Below, one piece after another: positions 8,126 through 17,455 of a DNA stretch of 64,000 nt (the first letter of the stretch is position 1; the number at the start of each line of letters is the position of its first letter). The notes beneath the pieces are model-generated. The model saw only the letters and a program-made list of their open reading frames with translations, did no database searches and was not told the DNA's origin. The position numbers were made by a program, and so were the translations under genes. The DNA comes from Streptomyces sp. NRRL F-5126 (lineage in GTDB: Bacteria; Actinomycetota; Actinomycetes; Streptomycetales; Streptomycetaceae). Location of the stretch: positions 682,001 through 746,000 of the forward strand of contig NZ_JOFZ01000001.1 of assembly GCF_000721265.1 (NCBI RefSeq). Reading direction: 5' to 3'.

Positions 8126-9157
8126 TTACTTCATGCGCGTCCCGGCGGAGCGCAGCGACTCGCACGCCTTGGTCACGCGCGCCGCCATGCCCGCCTCGGC
8201 GGACTTGCCCCACGTGCGCGGGTCGTACGTCTTCTTCGAGCCGACCTCGCCGTCGACCTTCAGCACGCCGTCGTAGTTCTTCAGCATGTGGTCCGCGACG
8301 GGCCGCGTGAACGCGTACTGCGTGTCCGTGTCGAGGTTCATCTTCACGACGCCGTTCTCCAGCGCGGTGGTGATCTCCTCGTCCGACGAGCCGGAGCCGC
8401 CGTGGAAGACGAAGTCGAACGGCTTGCTGCCCGCGGCCAGCTGGTGCTTGGCGGCGACGCCTTCCTGGAGCTCCTTGAGCAGCTCGGGGCGGAGCACGAC
8501 GTTGCCCGGCTTGTAGACGCCGTGGACGTTGCCGAACGACGCGGCCAGCAGGTAGCGGCCCTTCTCGCCGAGGCCGAGCGCCTGCGCCGTGCGCAGCGCG
8601 TCGTCGACCGTCGTGTACAGCTTGTCGTTGATCTCGTGGCTGACGCCGTCCTCCTCGCCGCCGGTCGGGGTGATCTCGACCTCAAGGATGATCTTGGCGG
8701 CGGCGGCCTTCGCGAGGAGCTCCTCGCCGATGGAGAGGTTGTCCGCGAGGGTCTCGGCCGAGCCGTCCCACATGTGCGACTGGAACAGCGGGTTGCGGCC
8801 CGCCTTGACGCGCTCGGCGGAGATGTCGAGCAGCGGGCGCACGTAGCCGTCGAGCTTGCCCTTCGGACAGTGGTCGGTGTGCAGCGCGACCGTGATGCCG
8901 TACTTCTCGGCAACGACGTGGGCGAACTCGGCGAGGGCGACGGCGCCCGTGACCATGTCCTTGTTGTACTGGCCGCCAAGGAACTCCGCACCGCCCGTGG
9001 ACATCTGGATGATGCCGTCGCTCTCCGCCTCCGCGAAACCACGCAGGGCGGCGTGCAAGGTCTGGGACGACGTCACATTGATGGCGGGATAGGCGAACTT
9101 GCCTGCCTTCGCCCGGTCGAGCATCTCGTTGTAGATCTCCGGGGTTGCGATGGGCAT
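8126..9157 (-). CDS. fba: Fructose-bisphosphate aldolase, class II
   Basis: A 343-residue zinc aldolase (class IIA) interconverting fructose 1,6-bisphosphate with glyceraldehyde 3-phosphate and dihydroxyacetone phosphate in glycolysis and gluconeogenesis. Key motifs: ALHTDHCPKG (zinc His and catalytic Asp), LEVEITPTGGEEDG, SFGNVHGVYKPGNV, and the phosphate loop DFVFHGGSGSS followed by VVKMNLDTDTQYA. ATG at 9157 has AGGAGCGGCACC directly upstream. The gene sits alone between the repeat-bearing gap and pyrE, transcribed in the same direction. Confidence 0.97.
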   Translation of the reverse strand: MPIATPEIYNEMLDRAKAGKFAYPAINVTSSQTLHAALRGFAEAESDGIIQMSTGGAEFLGGQYNKDMVTGAVALAEFAHVVAEKYGITVALHTDHCPKGKLDGYVRPLLDISAERVKAGRNPLFQSHMWDGSAETLADNLSIGEELLAKAAAAKIILEVEITPTGGEEDGVSHEINDKLYTTVDDALRTAQALGLGEKGRYLLAASFGNVHGVYKPGNVVLRPELLKELQEGVAAKHQLAAGSKPFDFVFHGGSGSSDEEITTALENGVVKMNLDTDTQYAFTRPVADHMLKNYDGVLKVDGEVGSKKTYDPRTWGKSAEAGMAARVTKACESLRSAGTRMK

Positions 9158-9241
9158 GGTGCCGCTCCTATGTGATGTTTGGGTGGAGGTGCTTGTCCCT
9201 GACCTGGGGGCGACGTCATCGTCACCCGTATCTTTACAGAC

Positions 9242-9796
9242 TCACGCGAGACCGAGTTCGGCGGCGGTGTACGCCGGTACGTAGGGCAGCCCCGCCTCGT
9301 CGACGGCGGACGCGGCGCCCCGGTCGACGATCACGGCGACGGCGACGACCTCGCCGCCGGCCTCCCGGACGGCCTGCACGGCGGTGAGCGGCGAACCGCC
9401 GGTGGTGGAGGTGTCCTCGACGACGAGGCAGCGCCTCCCCTTCACGTCGGTCCCCTCGATCCGCCGCTTCATGCCGTGCTGCTTCTGCTCCTTGCGCACG
9501 ACGTAGGCGTCCAGGCGCCGCCCGCGGGCGGCGGAGGCGTGCAGCATGGACGTGGCGACGGGGTCGGCGCCCAGGGTGAGGCCGCCGACGCAGTCGTAGT
9601 CGAGTCCTGCGGTGGCGTCGAGCATCACCCGGCCGACGAGGGGGGCGGCGTGCCCGTCGAGGGTGACGCGGCGCATGTCGATGTACCAGTCGGCCTCGAT
9701 GCCGGAGGAGAGCGTCACCCTGCCGTGCACCACGGCGAGATCCTTGATCGACTGGAGGAGCTCGCCCTTGGCGTCGGCGTCGTTCGTAGCGGTCAT
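9242..9796 (-). CDS. pyrE: Orotate phosphoribosyltransferase
   Basis: A 184-residue type I phosphoribosyltransferase making orotidine 5'-phosphate from orotate and PRPP in pyrimidine synthesis. The PRPP-binding loop is CLVVEDTSTTGGSPL; other family blocks are VTLSSGIEADWYIDMR, GGLTLGADPVA and YVVRKEQKQHGMKRRIEG. The size is usual for actinobacteria. It lies between fba and an epimerase-like gene on the same strand. Confidence 0.95.
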   Translation of the reverse strand: MTATNDADAKGELLQSIKDLAVVHGRVTLSSGIEADWYIDMRRVTLDGHAAPLVGRVMLDATAGLDYDCVGGLTLGADPVATSMLHASAARGRRLDAYVVRKEQKQHGMKRRIEGTDVKGRRCLVVEDTSTTGGSPLTAVQAVREAGGEVVAVAVIVDRGAASAVDEAGLPYVPAYTAAELGLA

Positions 9797-9815
9797 GCCC
9801 CCGAGCCTACGGCCG

Positions 9816-10598
9816 TCAGAGGCGCTGCCAGGACCAGGTAGCGGCGAGTTCCAGGGGCTGGAGCCTGGTCACGAGCTCGGGCTCGGTGTTGAGCCCGTTG
9901 GGCGGGCCCGACTGCGCCTCGACGCACACGGCCTCGGGCTGCTCGTCGTAGACGACGACCCAGCGGGCGGGGCTGGTGACGGTCAGCGCGAGCTGCCCTG
10001 GCCAGGTCAGGGTGGCGTCGACGCCGTCGGGCATGCCGAAGCAGTCGTCCCACGGGCCGGGGAGCGGGTCGATGCGGCGGCCGGTCGGCAGGTGGTCGTC
10101 GCCGCGCTCCAGCTGGAACGCGGGCGCGAAGGCGAGACTCGCGTCCTCGCCGCCGAGGTTCCTGCGGAACCACGGGTGCCAGCCGGCCTGCGCGGGGAAC
10201 GAGTCGGACGCGGTCTCCACGCCGAGCGTGAGCTCCAGGGAGTCGGCCGCCAGCCGGAACGTCTGGGTGACGAGACCGGCGTACGGCCACGGGTCGCCCA
10301 GCTCGTACGTCAGCGTCGCGGACGCCTCGTCACAGTGCCGCACGCGCCAGGTGGTGTCGCGGCCTGTGCCGTGGATGGCGTGCGGCGGCGAGTTCAGCGG
10401 CATCTGGTGCTGGGTCTCGCCGTTCCTGAACCGCCCGAGCGCGATGCGCCCGCAGAAGGGGACCATCGGGAAGCACCCGTAGCGCGGCCCCTGCCGCAGC
10501 AGCTCGGTCCCGCCGATGAGGAGGCTGCTGACACGGGCGCCGTTGCCGGGGTCGACCGTCAGGGAGACGTCGCCGGCGGAAAGTTTCAGATCGCTCAC
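9816..10598 (-). CDS. Aldose 1-epimerase (galactose mutarotase) family protein
   Basis: A 260-residue protein with the beta-sandwich fold of aldose epimerases. It has FCGRIALGRF, the active-site-type HAIHGTGRDTTWRV, GWHPWFRRNLG with a catalytic-type His, and a Glu-containing C-terminal block VCVEAQSGPPNGLN. It probably interconverts anomers of a sugar or sugar phosphate; the substrate is unknown. GTG at 10598 is used because the frame upstream runs into the tandem-repeat region and is not conserved-looking. The stop lies 20 bp upstream of pyrE, so the two may be co-transcribed. Confidence 0.88.
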   Translation of the reverse strand: MSDLKLSAGDVSLTVDPGNGARVSSLLIGGTELLRQGPRYGCFPMVPFCGRIALGRFRNGETQHQMPLNSPPHAIHGTGRDTTWRVRHCDEASATLTYELGDPWPYAGLVTQTFRLAADSLELTLGVETASDSFPAQAGWHPWFRRNLGGEDASLAFAPAFQLERGDDHLPTGRRIDPLPGPWDDCFGMPDGVDATLTWPGQLALTVTSPARWVVVYDEQPEAVCVEAQSGPPNGLNTEPELVTRLQPLELAATWSWQRL

Positions 10599-11381
10599 GC
10601 GAGCAGGGTAGTTCCCACGGCCGTGGCACGGCCTGGCTGGCACGCTGAGTGCCGCCCGGGGGCGCCGGACCGGCCGGCGCCCGGCATCGGACACGGCCCC
10701 GGGAGCCCGGAGACGGATCCCGGCGCGCACCAGCGTGTGCTCGCACGGGACGCTCACTCCCACGGACCGGTGACGGACCGGTGGCGGACGAACGGGCAGC
10801 GGCCGGGACGCTTGACGCACGCGGGACCGGGAACGCACGGGCGCGGCGGCCCGCCGGTCCTGGGCGCAGGGCACGGGACCGGTGACGGACGAACGGGCAG
10901 CGGCCGGGAGGTCTCGACGCGAGGCGCGCGGCGGACCGGGAGCGCGGGGCAGGCGGCACCCAGCACCGAGGGCCTGGCCCGCACAGCCGCCCGGCGCGGC
11001 GGCCCGCCGGTCCTGGGTGCAGGGCGCGGGGCCGGTGGCGGACGAACGGGCAGCGGCCGGGAGGTCGCGACGCGAGGCGCGCGGCGGACCAGGAGCGCGG
11101 GGCACGCGGCACCCAGCACCGAGGGCCTGGCCCGCACAGCCGCCCGGCGCGGCGGCCCGCCGGTCCTGGGCGCAGGGCGCGGGGCCGGTGGCGGACGAAC
11201 GGGCAGCCGCAGGAAGCCGGGAGCGCGGGGCAGGACGCCGCCGCGAGGCGGGCCCCCGGGGCGGCGCCGGACCCGCACGGGGTTCGCCTTTCCGGCCGGG
11301 GCCGCCCGCGTCCGGCGTCGGCCGGGAGACGCGGGCACGCCCTCCGGGCGGGCGGAGGCGCCGACGGCGGCGCGCGGCGCG
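10599..11381. repeat. Non-coding gap with 153-bp tandem repeats (10787-11215)
   Basis: The landmark GACGAACGGGCAG recurs at 10787, 10888, 11041 and 11194. The two central units are exactly 153 bp apart and nearly identical, the first unit is shortened to 101 bp, and the last is truncated after about 20 bp. No gene is recognisable. The array lies between the epimerase-like gene and the MarR gene, both on the minus strand. Confidence 0.85.
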
Positions 11382-11855
11382 TCAGCCCGTCGGGGTGCCG
11401 GCGCCGGCGCGTTCCAGCGCGGCGCGCAGCCGCGCGGCGGCCGCGACCGCGGCCGTCAGCGACGGGCCGTCGAGCGCGCCCCCGACCAGCTCGGCCAGCC
11501 CGTCGGCGACGGTGCGCTCCGCCGAGTCGACGAGCCGCGCGCCGTCCGCGGTCAGGGCGAGCAGCGAGGATCGGCGGTCCGCGGGGTTCGGCTGCCGGAC
11601 GGCCAGCCCGCGCCTCTCCAGCCGGTCGACGCTCTTGCTCGTCGCGCCGACGCCGATGGCGAACTCGGCGGCGAGGTCCGCGACCCGCGCCCCGGGGTGG
11701 TCGCGCAGGTAGCGCAGGCCCTCGTACTGCGAGGTAACGATCCCGTGCCGCTCGCGGAGACGGTCGTTCAAGGCGTTGTAGAGGCGCGTCTCGCAGCGGA
11801 CCAGGTCCGCGAAGAAACCCGGGAGGTCCTCGGCGCCCGGCGATGTATATTCCAC
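11382..11855 (-). CDS. MarR-family transcriptional regulator
   Basis: A 157-residue winged-helix protein. The recognition helix and wing region read VADLAAEFAIGVGATSKSVDRLERRGLAVRQPNPADRRSSLLALTADGARL, with the family's D-x-R wing signature. GTG at 11855 is the first likely start and lies inside an AT-rich inverted repeat. The gene is divergent from an esterase gene starting at 11904, so it most likely represses both itself and the esterase and is released by a small ligand. The short spacing suggests a leaderless or near-leaderless transcript. Confidence 0.87.
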   Translation of the reverse strand: MEYTSPGAEDLPGFFADLVRCETRLYNALNDRLRERHGIVTSQYEGLRYLRDHPGARVADLAAEFAIGVGATSKSVDRLERRGLAVRQPNPADRRSSLLALTADGARLVDSAERTVADGLAELVGGALDGPSLTAAVAAAARLRAALERAGAGTPTG

Positions 11856-11870
11856 GGCATATAATGTACA
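11844..11870. promoter_or_regulatory. Probable MarR operator and overlapping promoter
   Basis: TGTATATT (11844-11851) and AATGTACA (11863-11870) form an inverted repeat with one mismatch and an 11-bp spacer. It contains a consensus-like TATAAT at 11860-11865 on the plus strand and covers the GTG start of the regulator. The AT-rich stretch stands out sharply from the surrounding GC-rich DNA. Confidence 0.65.
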
Positions 11871-11903
11871 GGAAGCCAACCCCGCAGGAGTCAGGAGCAG
11901 ACC

Positions 11904-12818
11904 ATGAGCGTGGAACAGCGCGCCCGGATCGACGCGATGATGCGGCAGCCGCAACCGGATGAGCCGCCCTCCGTCGAGGAGATCCGCGCCGGATTCAGGG
12001 CGCTGATGGAGCGGATGAACGTGCCGGGCGGCATCCGCACCACGGCGACCGACCTCGGTGGCCGGCCCGCACTGCGCGTCGAGCCGGCGACACCGGACGC
12101 CGGAGCGGACGGCGGGTCACGCGCCGGCACGATCCTCTACTTCCACGGCGGCGGCTGGGTGTTCGGCTCCCCCGAGACGGCCATGTCCCTGACGGGCAAC
12201 CTCGTGGCCAGGACCGGCATCCCGGCGTACTCGGTGGACTACCGGCTCGCCCCCGAGCACCCCTTCCCCGCCGCGATCGAGGACACGCTGGCCGCCTACC
12301 GCGCCCTGCTCGACGGCGGCGCCGACCCTTCGGCGGTCGTGTTCGCCGGCGACTCGGCGGGCGGCGGCCTCGCCGTCACCACGTGCCTCGCCGCCCGCGA
12401 CGCGGGCCTCCCGCTGCCCGCCGGCCTCGTGGTGTTCTCCGCGGGCCTCGACGCGACGAGGACAGGCGAGAGCATGGACACCAAGGAAGGCATCGACCCG
12501 ATCTTCACGCGCGCGGCCCTTGAGCACACCGGCGCCATGTACCTCGCCGGGGCCGATCCGCACCAGCCACTGCTCAGTCCGGCGGTACTCGCCGACCTGA
12601 CCGGCTTCCCGCCGATGCTGCTCCAGGTCGGCACCAACGAGCTCCTGCTCGACGACTCCACGCGGTTCGCCGCCCGCGCGAGGGCGGCCGGCGTGGACGT
12701 CGTCCTGGACGTGACAGCGGACGTGCCGCACGTGTTCCAGTCGCTCGCCGGCGATCTGGACGAGGCGGACGAGGCGCTGGACCGCGCGGCGCTCTTCCTG
12801 CGCCAGCGCATCCGCTGA
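11904..12818 (+). CDS. Alpha/beta hydrolase fold-3 esterase (HSL family)
   Basis: A 304-residue hormone-sensitive-lipase-type esterase. It has the oxyanion motif YFHGGGWVFGS, the nucleophile elbow FAGDSAGGGLA, YRLAPEHPFPAAIED, and a C-terminal DVPHVFQ His; QVGTNELLLDDS supplies the catalytic Asp. It starts with ATG at 11904 preceded by CAGGAGCAGACC. It is transcribed away from the MarR gene and is its likely target. It should hydrolyse short-chain esters or detoxify an ester; the natural substrate is not evident. Confidence 0.9.
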   Translation: MSVEQRARIDAMMRQPQPDEPPSVEEIRAGFRALMERMNVPGGIRTTATDLGGRPALRVEPATPDAGADGGSRAGTILYFHGGGWVFGSPETAMSLTGNLVARTGIPAYSVDYRLAPEHPFPAAIEDTLAAYRALLDGGADPSAVVFAGDSAGGGLAVTTCLAARDAGLPLPAGLVVFSAGLDATRTGESMDTKEGIDPIFTRAALEHTGAMYLAGADPHQPLLSPAVLADLTGFPPMLLQVGTNELLLDDSTRFAARARAAGVDVVLDVTADVPHVFQSLAGDLDEADEALDRAALFLRQRIR

Positions 12819-12865
12819 CGAGGGGGCGGCGCGCGCGGCGGCTCGGTAGGCGAACGGAGCGCGCG

Positions 12866-13780
12866 TCAGTGGCGGCGGCGCAGGGCGCGCGTCACCACGA
12901 CCGCCGAGGCCAGCGCGAACGCCGCCGCCGGGGCGACCCAGCGCAGGGAGCCGACCGCCGTGGCGGCCTCGGGCAGGGGGATGGGGGCGTAGCGGCCGCG
13001 CGGCGGCGCGTGGTCGACCTCCTCGGCGCTGCGGCCGATCATCGTCCGGCGCGCGTGTGCCGCCTCCGCGGGCGGCTCGTCGTCGTCCTCGCCGGGGTCG
13101 TCAGGGTCGGCGGGCCCTGCAAGGCCTTCGGGGCCTTCCGGGACGTGGAAGTCGCCGTCGCCCGCCACCGTCTCGCCCGACAGCGGTGAGGGATCCGCGG
13201 CGGACGGGGGCGTCGCCTTCGGCGGCAGCGGCTCGGCCGCCTCCTCGGCGCTGTCGGGCGGCCCCGGCCGTACGTCCTTCTGCGGGCCGCTCTCGTCGCC
13301 GAGGCGGGCGGCGAACCGGTCGAGCAGCCGCCGCGCGGCCTGCGCCGCCGCCTCGGGCGGCAGCTCCGCGAGCCTGCCCTCGGCGTGCGAGACGCCGGTG
13401 AAGCCGATGTCCGTGCCGTCCGTGCGGGCGGGCGCCGCGGCCGGCCCGTCCCCGTCCTGCGGGGCCGGCACGGTGCCGGAGACGGAGACGGCCGGGATCA
13501 GGCGCACGTCCAGCGTCACGGACACCGAGCCCGTGCCGCGGACCTCCTCGCCATCGGCGCGGACCGTGAAGACGCCGTCGTCCTCCTCCGTGACGCTCAG
13601 CACGCCGCGGTACGTGATCGTATGGCCGCCCGCACGGACCTTGAGACGGCCGGTGATCTCCCCGGGCACGCCCCCCTCGTCCTGCTGGAAGGCGGGGACG
13701 CAGTGGGCGACCCGCGCCGGGTCCCGCAGCGTCCGCCGCAGTGCCTCCGCCGTCATCGGAACGAACACCTCATGGTCCAT
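12866..13780 (-). CDS. SRPBCC (CoxG-like) protein with C-terminal membrane anchor
   Basis: A 304-residue protein. Residues 1-160 look like an SRPBCC/CoxG domain (MDHEVFVPMTAEALRRTLRDPARVAHCVPAFQ... ITGRLKVRAGGHTITYRG). A long Pro/Asp/Glu-rich linker follows, then one transmembrane helix near the C-terminus (WVAPAAAFALASAVVVTRAL) ending in RRRH. The topology suggests a lipid- or ligand-binding domain tethered to the inner face of the membrane. It converges with the esterase gene. The substrate is unknown. Confidence 0.78.
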   Translation of the reverse strand: MDHEVFVPMTAEALRRTLRDPARVAHCVPAFQQDEGGVPGEITGRLKVRAGGHTITYRGVLSVTEEDDGVFTVRADGEEVRGTGSVSVTLDVRLIPAVSVSGTVPAPQDGDGPAAAPARTDGTDIGFTGVSHAEGRLAELPPEAAAQAARRLLDRFAARLGDESGPQKDVRPGPPDSAEEAAEPLPPKATPPSAADPSPLSGETVAGDGDFHVPEGPEGLAGPADPDDPGEDDDEPPAEAAHARRTMIGRSAEEVDHAPPRGRYAPIPLPEAATAVGSLRWVAPAAAFALASAVVVTRALRRRH

Positions 13781-13815
13781 GGCACGAGCCTACTAACGCC
13801 CGCCCCACTAGGCGC

Positions 13816-15468
13816 TCAGTCGTCGTATCTGGGGTGAACCAGGGTCGACGGCGGCAGGTCGCCCGCCCCCTGCGGGCGGTCGCGGGCCGCCGCGCGGGTG
13901 TCGGCGCGCAGCCGCGCGGCGTCCAGCGAGCGCAGCTTCGGCGCGTCCGCCGCGAGGCGCGGACGCGGCGGGCGCGAGCCGCGCCCCGCCAGGAGGAACC
14001 CCCAGTCCTTCGGGGCCGCGTCCCGGCCCGCGCGCTTCGTCCTGTCGGGGCCGCCCAAGAAGCCGTCGGCCGGGCCCGTGGCCCGGTAGGCGCTCGTGCG
14101 GAACCCGGCGGCGCGCAGTGTCGCGTCGACCGTCCAGAAGGCGCGCGAGCGCCGCGCCAGCGGCCCAGCGTGCACCACGAGGCGCCCGCCCGGCGCGAGC
14201 GCGCGTGCCACCAGTCCGTAGAACTCCTGCGAGTAGAGCTTCGTGCTCGACGTGATGCCGGGGTCGGGCAGGTCGCAGACGATCACGTCGAACGGCCCGC
14301 GCCGCGCGCCCGCGCCGCGCAGCCAGTCGAACGCGTCGGCCCGGACCGCGTGCAGCCTCGGGTCCCGGTACGCGTGGCCGTTGAGCCTGCTCAGCGCGGG
14401 GTCGGTGCGGGCGAGGTGCTCCACCTCGCCGTCGATGTCGACGATCGTCACCGACCCGACGTCCCGGTAGCGCAGCGCCTCCCGCGCCGCGAGGCCGTCT
14501 CCGCCGCCGAGAATGAGCACGCGTGCGTGCGGCCCGCGCATCGCGGGGTGGACGAGCGCCTCGTCGTAGCGGTACTCGTCGCTCGCGCTCACCCGCAGCC
14601 TGCCGTCCAGGTACAGGGACAGCGGGCCCTTCTCGCCGCCCGTCAGCACGATCTCCTGGACGCTGGAGCGCACGGCGACGCGTACGCCCGTGCCGTACAC
14701 CGCGGTCCTGGCCGCCCGTTCGAAGTCGTGCACGGTGGCCGCGGCTGTGGCCAGCACGCACAGCACCATCGTGTTGGCCGTCAGCAGCAGCCACCGCGAC
14801 CTGCGCGTCAGGTCGCGGCCGAACAGCCACAGCACGAGGGCGCCCCCGGCGACCACGTTGACCCCGCCGGTCACCATCGCGGCCGCCAACTGCCCGAGCC
14901 ACGGCAGCAGCAGGAACGGAAAGGCGAGCCCGCCGACCAGCGCGCCCACATAGTCGGCGGCGAACAGGTCGGCGACCGTGCCGCCGACGTCCTGCCGCGA
15001 GACGCGCTGTATCAGCGTCATCAGCAGCGGGATCTCGGCGCCCGTGAGGATGCCGATCGCGAGCGAGAAGGCGACGATCGGGCCCCGCGACTCGCCGAGC
15101 CACGCGAAGCTCGCGTACAGCGTGCACGCCGACAGTCCGCCCACGAGCGCGAGCGCCGACTCCACCAGGCCGAACCCGACGGCGGGGCGCGAGCGCAGCC
15201 GCTTCGCGAGCAGCGAGCCGATGCCCATGGCGAACACCATCACCGACAGCACGACGGACGCCTGCGTGACCGAATCGCCCATCAGGTACGAGCCGAGCGC
15301 GACGAGCTCAAGCTCGTACACGAGCCCGCAGGCCGCGCAGACGAACACGACGAGCAGCACCATGAGGCGGACGGCGTCCGCGCGCTCCGGGGGCCGCGGG
15401 CCCCGGCGGGGCGGCGGCCTGCCCGCCGGCGACGGCTCCTGCCGCGCCGTGGTGCATTGGTCGATCAT
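13816..15468 (-). CDS. Membrane spermidine-synthase-like protein
   Basis: A 550-residue protein with an N-terminal block of about seven hydrophobic helices (residues 35-235) and a C-terminal Rossmann domain of the spermidine synthase type. The nucleotide loop is [18 protein letters not shown], followed by [15 protein letters not shown] and the acidic [12 protein letters not shown] polyamine aminopropyltransferase role is known for the family; many actinobacterial membrane versions are uncharacterised. A His/Arg/Pro-rich tail follows residue 500. It reads away from the SRPBCC gene with 35 bp between them. Confidence 0.85.
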   Translation of the reverse strand: MIDQCTTARQEPSPAGRPPPRRGPRPPERADAVRLMVLLVVFVCAACGLVYELELVALGSYLMGDSVTQASVVLSVMVFAMGIGSLLAKRLRSRPAVGFGLVESALALVGGLSACTLYASFAWLGESRGPIVAFSLAIGILTGAEIPLLMTLIQRVSRQDVGGTVADLFAADYVGALVGGLAFPFLLLPWLGQLAAAMVTGGVNVVAGGALVLWLFGRDLTRRSRWLLLTANTMVLCVLATAAATVHDFERAARTAVYGTGVRVAVRSSVQEIVLTGGEKGPLSLYLDGRLRVSASDEYRYDEALVHPAMRGPHARVLILGGGDGLAAREALRYRDVGSVTIVDIDGEVEHLARTDPALSRLNGHAYRDPRLHAVRADAFDWLRGAGARRGPFDVIVCDLPDPGITSSTKLYSQEFYGLVARALAPGGRLVVHAGPLARRSRAFWTVDATLRAAGFRTSAYRATGPADGFLGGPDRTKRAGRDAAPKDWGFLLAGRGSRPPRPRLAADAPKLRSLDAARLRADTRAAARDRPQGAGDLPPSTLVHPRYDD

Positions 15469-15534
15469 GCAGTAACGCTACGTCACACACCGCTCGCACA
15501 AGGTCACCCACAAGGGTGCAACTTGCCGGCCGGG

Positions 15535-16053
15535 TCACAGCACGGCGGGCGTGCGTACCAGCACACGCGTGCGGGTCACGACGAGCCGGCCCTCCTGCGG
15601 GTACGCGTGCCAGGTGCGCCACCGCACGGATCCCTCGTCGTGCTGGGCGAGCAGTGCGGTGAACGCGTGCGGCGAGCCGGGAAACGTACCCGCCAGGCCG
15701 TTCGGGTGGTCGGACACGAGCGCCAGCAACTCCTGCGCTCGCGAGGCGAACTGTCTTGTCGTCAACTCCTCCACACGCGCCGCGAATTCGTACTCCCACT
15801 CGCCGATGCGCTCGGAGGCCCCGAGGGGCAGCGGTGTGCTGCTGCCGGGGATGCACGCGACGGTCTCCGAGCACGCACCCCCGTCCTGTTCGAGCAGTAC
15901 CTGGTGGGACGCGCCGAGCAGCCGCAACTCGAGCCGCGCGCCGGACAGGTCGACGCCGTGCGTGGCGAGCGCGGGAAGCGGCCCGCGACCCAGCGCCCAG
16001 GCGAGATCGGCGGCTCGGGTGTCGGTGTAGGAGGTGTTCAGGGTCGTGAGCAT
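15535..16053 (-). CDS. DUF2617 family protein
   Basis: A 172-residue protein starting MLTTLNTSYTDTRAADLAWALG, which I recognise as the actinobacterial DUF2617 family of unknown function. It is soluble, with a conserved centre (LELRLLGASHQVLLEQ) and the end RWRTWHAYPQEGRLVVTRTRV. ATG at 16053 is chosen because GGAG lies seven bases upstream. It is 67 bp upstream of the spermidine-synthase-like gene on the same strand, possibly co-transcribed. Confidence 0.82.
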   Translation of the reverse strand: MLTTLNTSYTDTRAADLAWALGRGPLPALATHGVDLSGARLELRLLGASHQVLLEQDGGACSETVACIPGSSTPLPLGASERIGEWEYEFAARVEELTTRQFASRAQELLALVSDHPNGLAGTFPGSPHAFTALLAQHDEGSVRWRTWHAYPQEGRLVVTRTRVLVRTPAVL

Positions 16054-16285
16054 GGATCGGCTCCGCAGACACACGTGACGGATGGACCGGGGGCACCCCG
16101 GGAGGAGGAACGGGCTTCAGGGCATGCGGAAGGCGGCCTGCCCGGCTCCGCGTGGAGCCCCGGCCGAGGGCTGGTGGGAAACCTTCATCAGCGAATCACG
16201 AAGTACCGGCCACCTACAGCGTTTTTACCCAACTTGGCGGGGTTTCCATCCCCTCGGGGGCCTCGGTGTTCAGGTGTTCAGGTGT
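16054..16285. other. Unassigned intergenic segment with lower GC
   Basis: About 230 bp between the aminotransferase stop and the DUF2617 start. The part 16170-16262 is clearly less GC-rich than its surroundings. It carries GGGAAACC and GGTTTCC as distant inverted arms, a CGTTTTTACCC stretch, and GGTGTTCA repeated three times in tandem near 16265-16290. I could not match it to a known RNA family; it may hold the DUF2617 promoter or an untranslated leader. Confidence 0.4.
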
Positions 16286-17455
16286 TCACGCGGACGTCAG
16301 GCCTCGCAGGCGGATCACGGCCTCGGTGAGGACGTCGTCCTTCTTGCAGAAGGCGAAGCGGACCTGGGTACGGCCGGCGTCGGGGTGGTCGTAGAAGACG
16401 GAGTTGGGGACGGCGACCACACCGCACCTCTCGGGAAGGGCGAGGCAGAAGGCGGCGCCGTCACTCTCGCCGAGCGACGTGATGTCCGTGGTGATGAAGT
16501 ACGTGCCCTGCGGGCGGTGGACCACGAAACCCGCGCCGGCGAGCCCCTCGGCCAGGAGGTCGCGCTTCCCGCGCAGGTCCTCGCGGAACCCCGTGAAGTA
16601 GGAGTCGGGCAGCGCCAGGGCCTCCGCGACGGCGTACTGGAACGGGCCGGCGCTGACGAAGGTCAGGTACTGCTTGGCCGTGCGGACGGCGCTGACGAGG
16701 GCCGCGCTGCCCGTGACCCAGCCGACCTTCCAGCCCGTGAAGCAGAAGGTCTTGCCCGCGGAGGAGATCGACACCGTGCGCTCCCGCATGCCGGGGAGGG
16801 AGATCAGCGGGATGTGCTCGCCCTCGAAGACGAGGTGCTCGTAGACCTCGTCGGTGACGACCAGGAGGTCGTGTTCGACGGCGAGTGCCGCGATCGCCGT
16901 CGCCTCTTCCCGCGTGAGGACCATGCCGGTCGGGTTGTGCGGCGAGTTCAGCAGCAGCAGGCGGGTCCTGGGCGTGATGGCGTCGCGCAGCGCATCGAGG
17001 TCGGGGCGGAAATCGGGGGCGCGGAGGGTGAGGGGGACCCGCGCGGCGCCGGCCATGGCGATGCAGGCGGCGTAGGAGTCGTAGAAGGGTTCGAAGGCGA
17101 TGACCTCGTCGCCCGGCTCCAGCAGCGCCAGCATGGCAGCGGCGATGGCCTCGGTCGCGCCCGCGGTCACCAGCACCTCGGTGTCCGGGTCGAAGTCGAG
17201 TCCGTAGAAGCGCCGCTGGTGGTCTGCCACGGCCGTACGGAGTTCGGGGACGCCAGGCCCCGGCGGGTACTGGTTGCCCCGGCCCTCCCGCAGCGCGCGT
17301 ACAGCTGCCTCGCGCACCTCCTCCGGGCCGTCGGTGTCCGGGAACCCCTGGCCCAGGTTGATCGCCCCGGTCCTGACGGCGAGCGCGGACATCTCGGCGA
17401 AGATCGTCGAGCCGTGCCCCTCCAGCCTCCGGTTCAGCAGCGGCCTGGCGTCCAC
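16286..17455 (-). CDS. Class I/II PLP aminotransferase
   Basis: A 389-residue fold-type I aminotransferase. It has INLGQGFPDTDGP, YPPGPGVPELR, VTAGATEAIAAAM (cofactor loop), NSPHNPTGMVLTREE, VTDEVYEHLVFEG (cofactor Asp/Tyr) and SSAGKTFCFTGWKVGWV with the Schiff-base Lys. The family includes kynurenine/glutamine aminotransferases and methionine-salvage enzymes; actinobacterial homologues are often labelled N-succinyldiaminopimelate aminotransferase. Sequence alone does not settle the substrate. The start is GTG at 17455. It is not adjacent to the kynurenine operon, so a link to it is speculative. Confidence 0.9.
   Translation of the reverse strand: MDARPLLNRRLEGHGSTIFAEMSALAVRTGAINLGQGFPDTDGPEEVREAAVRALREGRGNQYPPGPGVPELRTAVADHQRRFYGLDFDPDTEVLVTAGATEAIAAAMLALLEPGDEVIAFEPFYDSYAACIAMAGAARVPLTLRAPDFRPDLDALRDAITPRTRLLLLNSPHNPTGMVLTREEATAIAALAVEHDLLVVTDEVYEHLVFEGEHIPLISLPGMRERTVSISSAGKTFCFTGWKVGWVTGSAALVSAVRTAKQYLTFVSAGPFQYAVAEALALPDSYFTGFREDLRGKRDLLAEGLAGAGFVVHRPQGTYFITTDITSLGESDGAAFCLALPERCGVVAVPNSVFYDHPDAGRTQVRFAFCKKDDVLTEAVIRLRGLTSA

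Noticed and set aside
5568..8276. A 902-codon open frame on the plus strand across DUF3151, the exporter and a repeat gap
   Set aside because: No domain is recognisable and it runs antisense to two well-supported genes.
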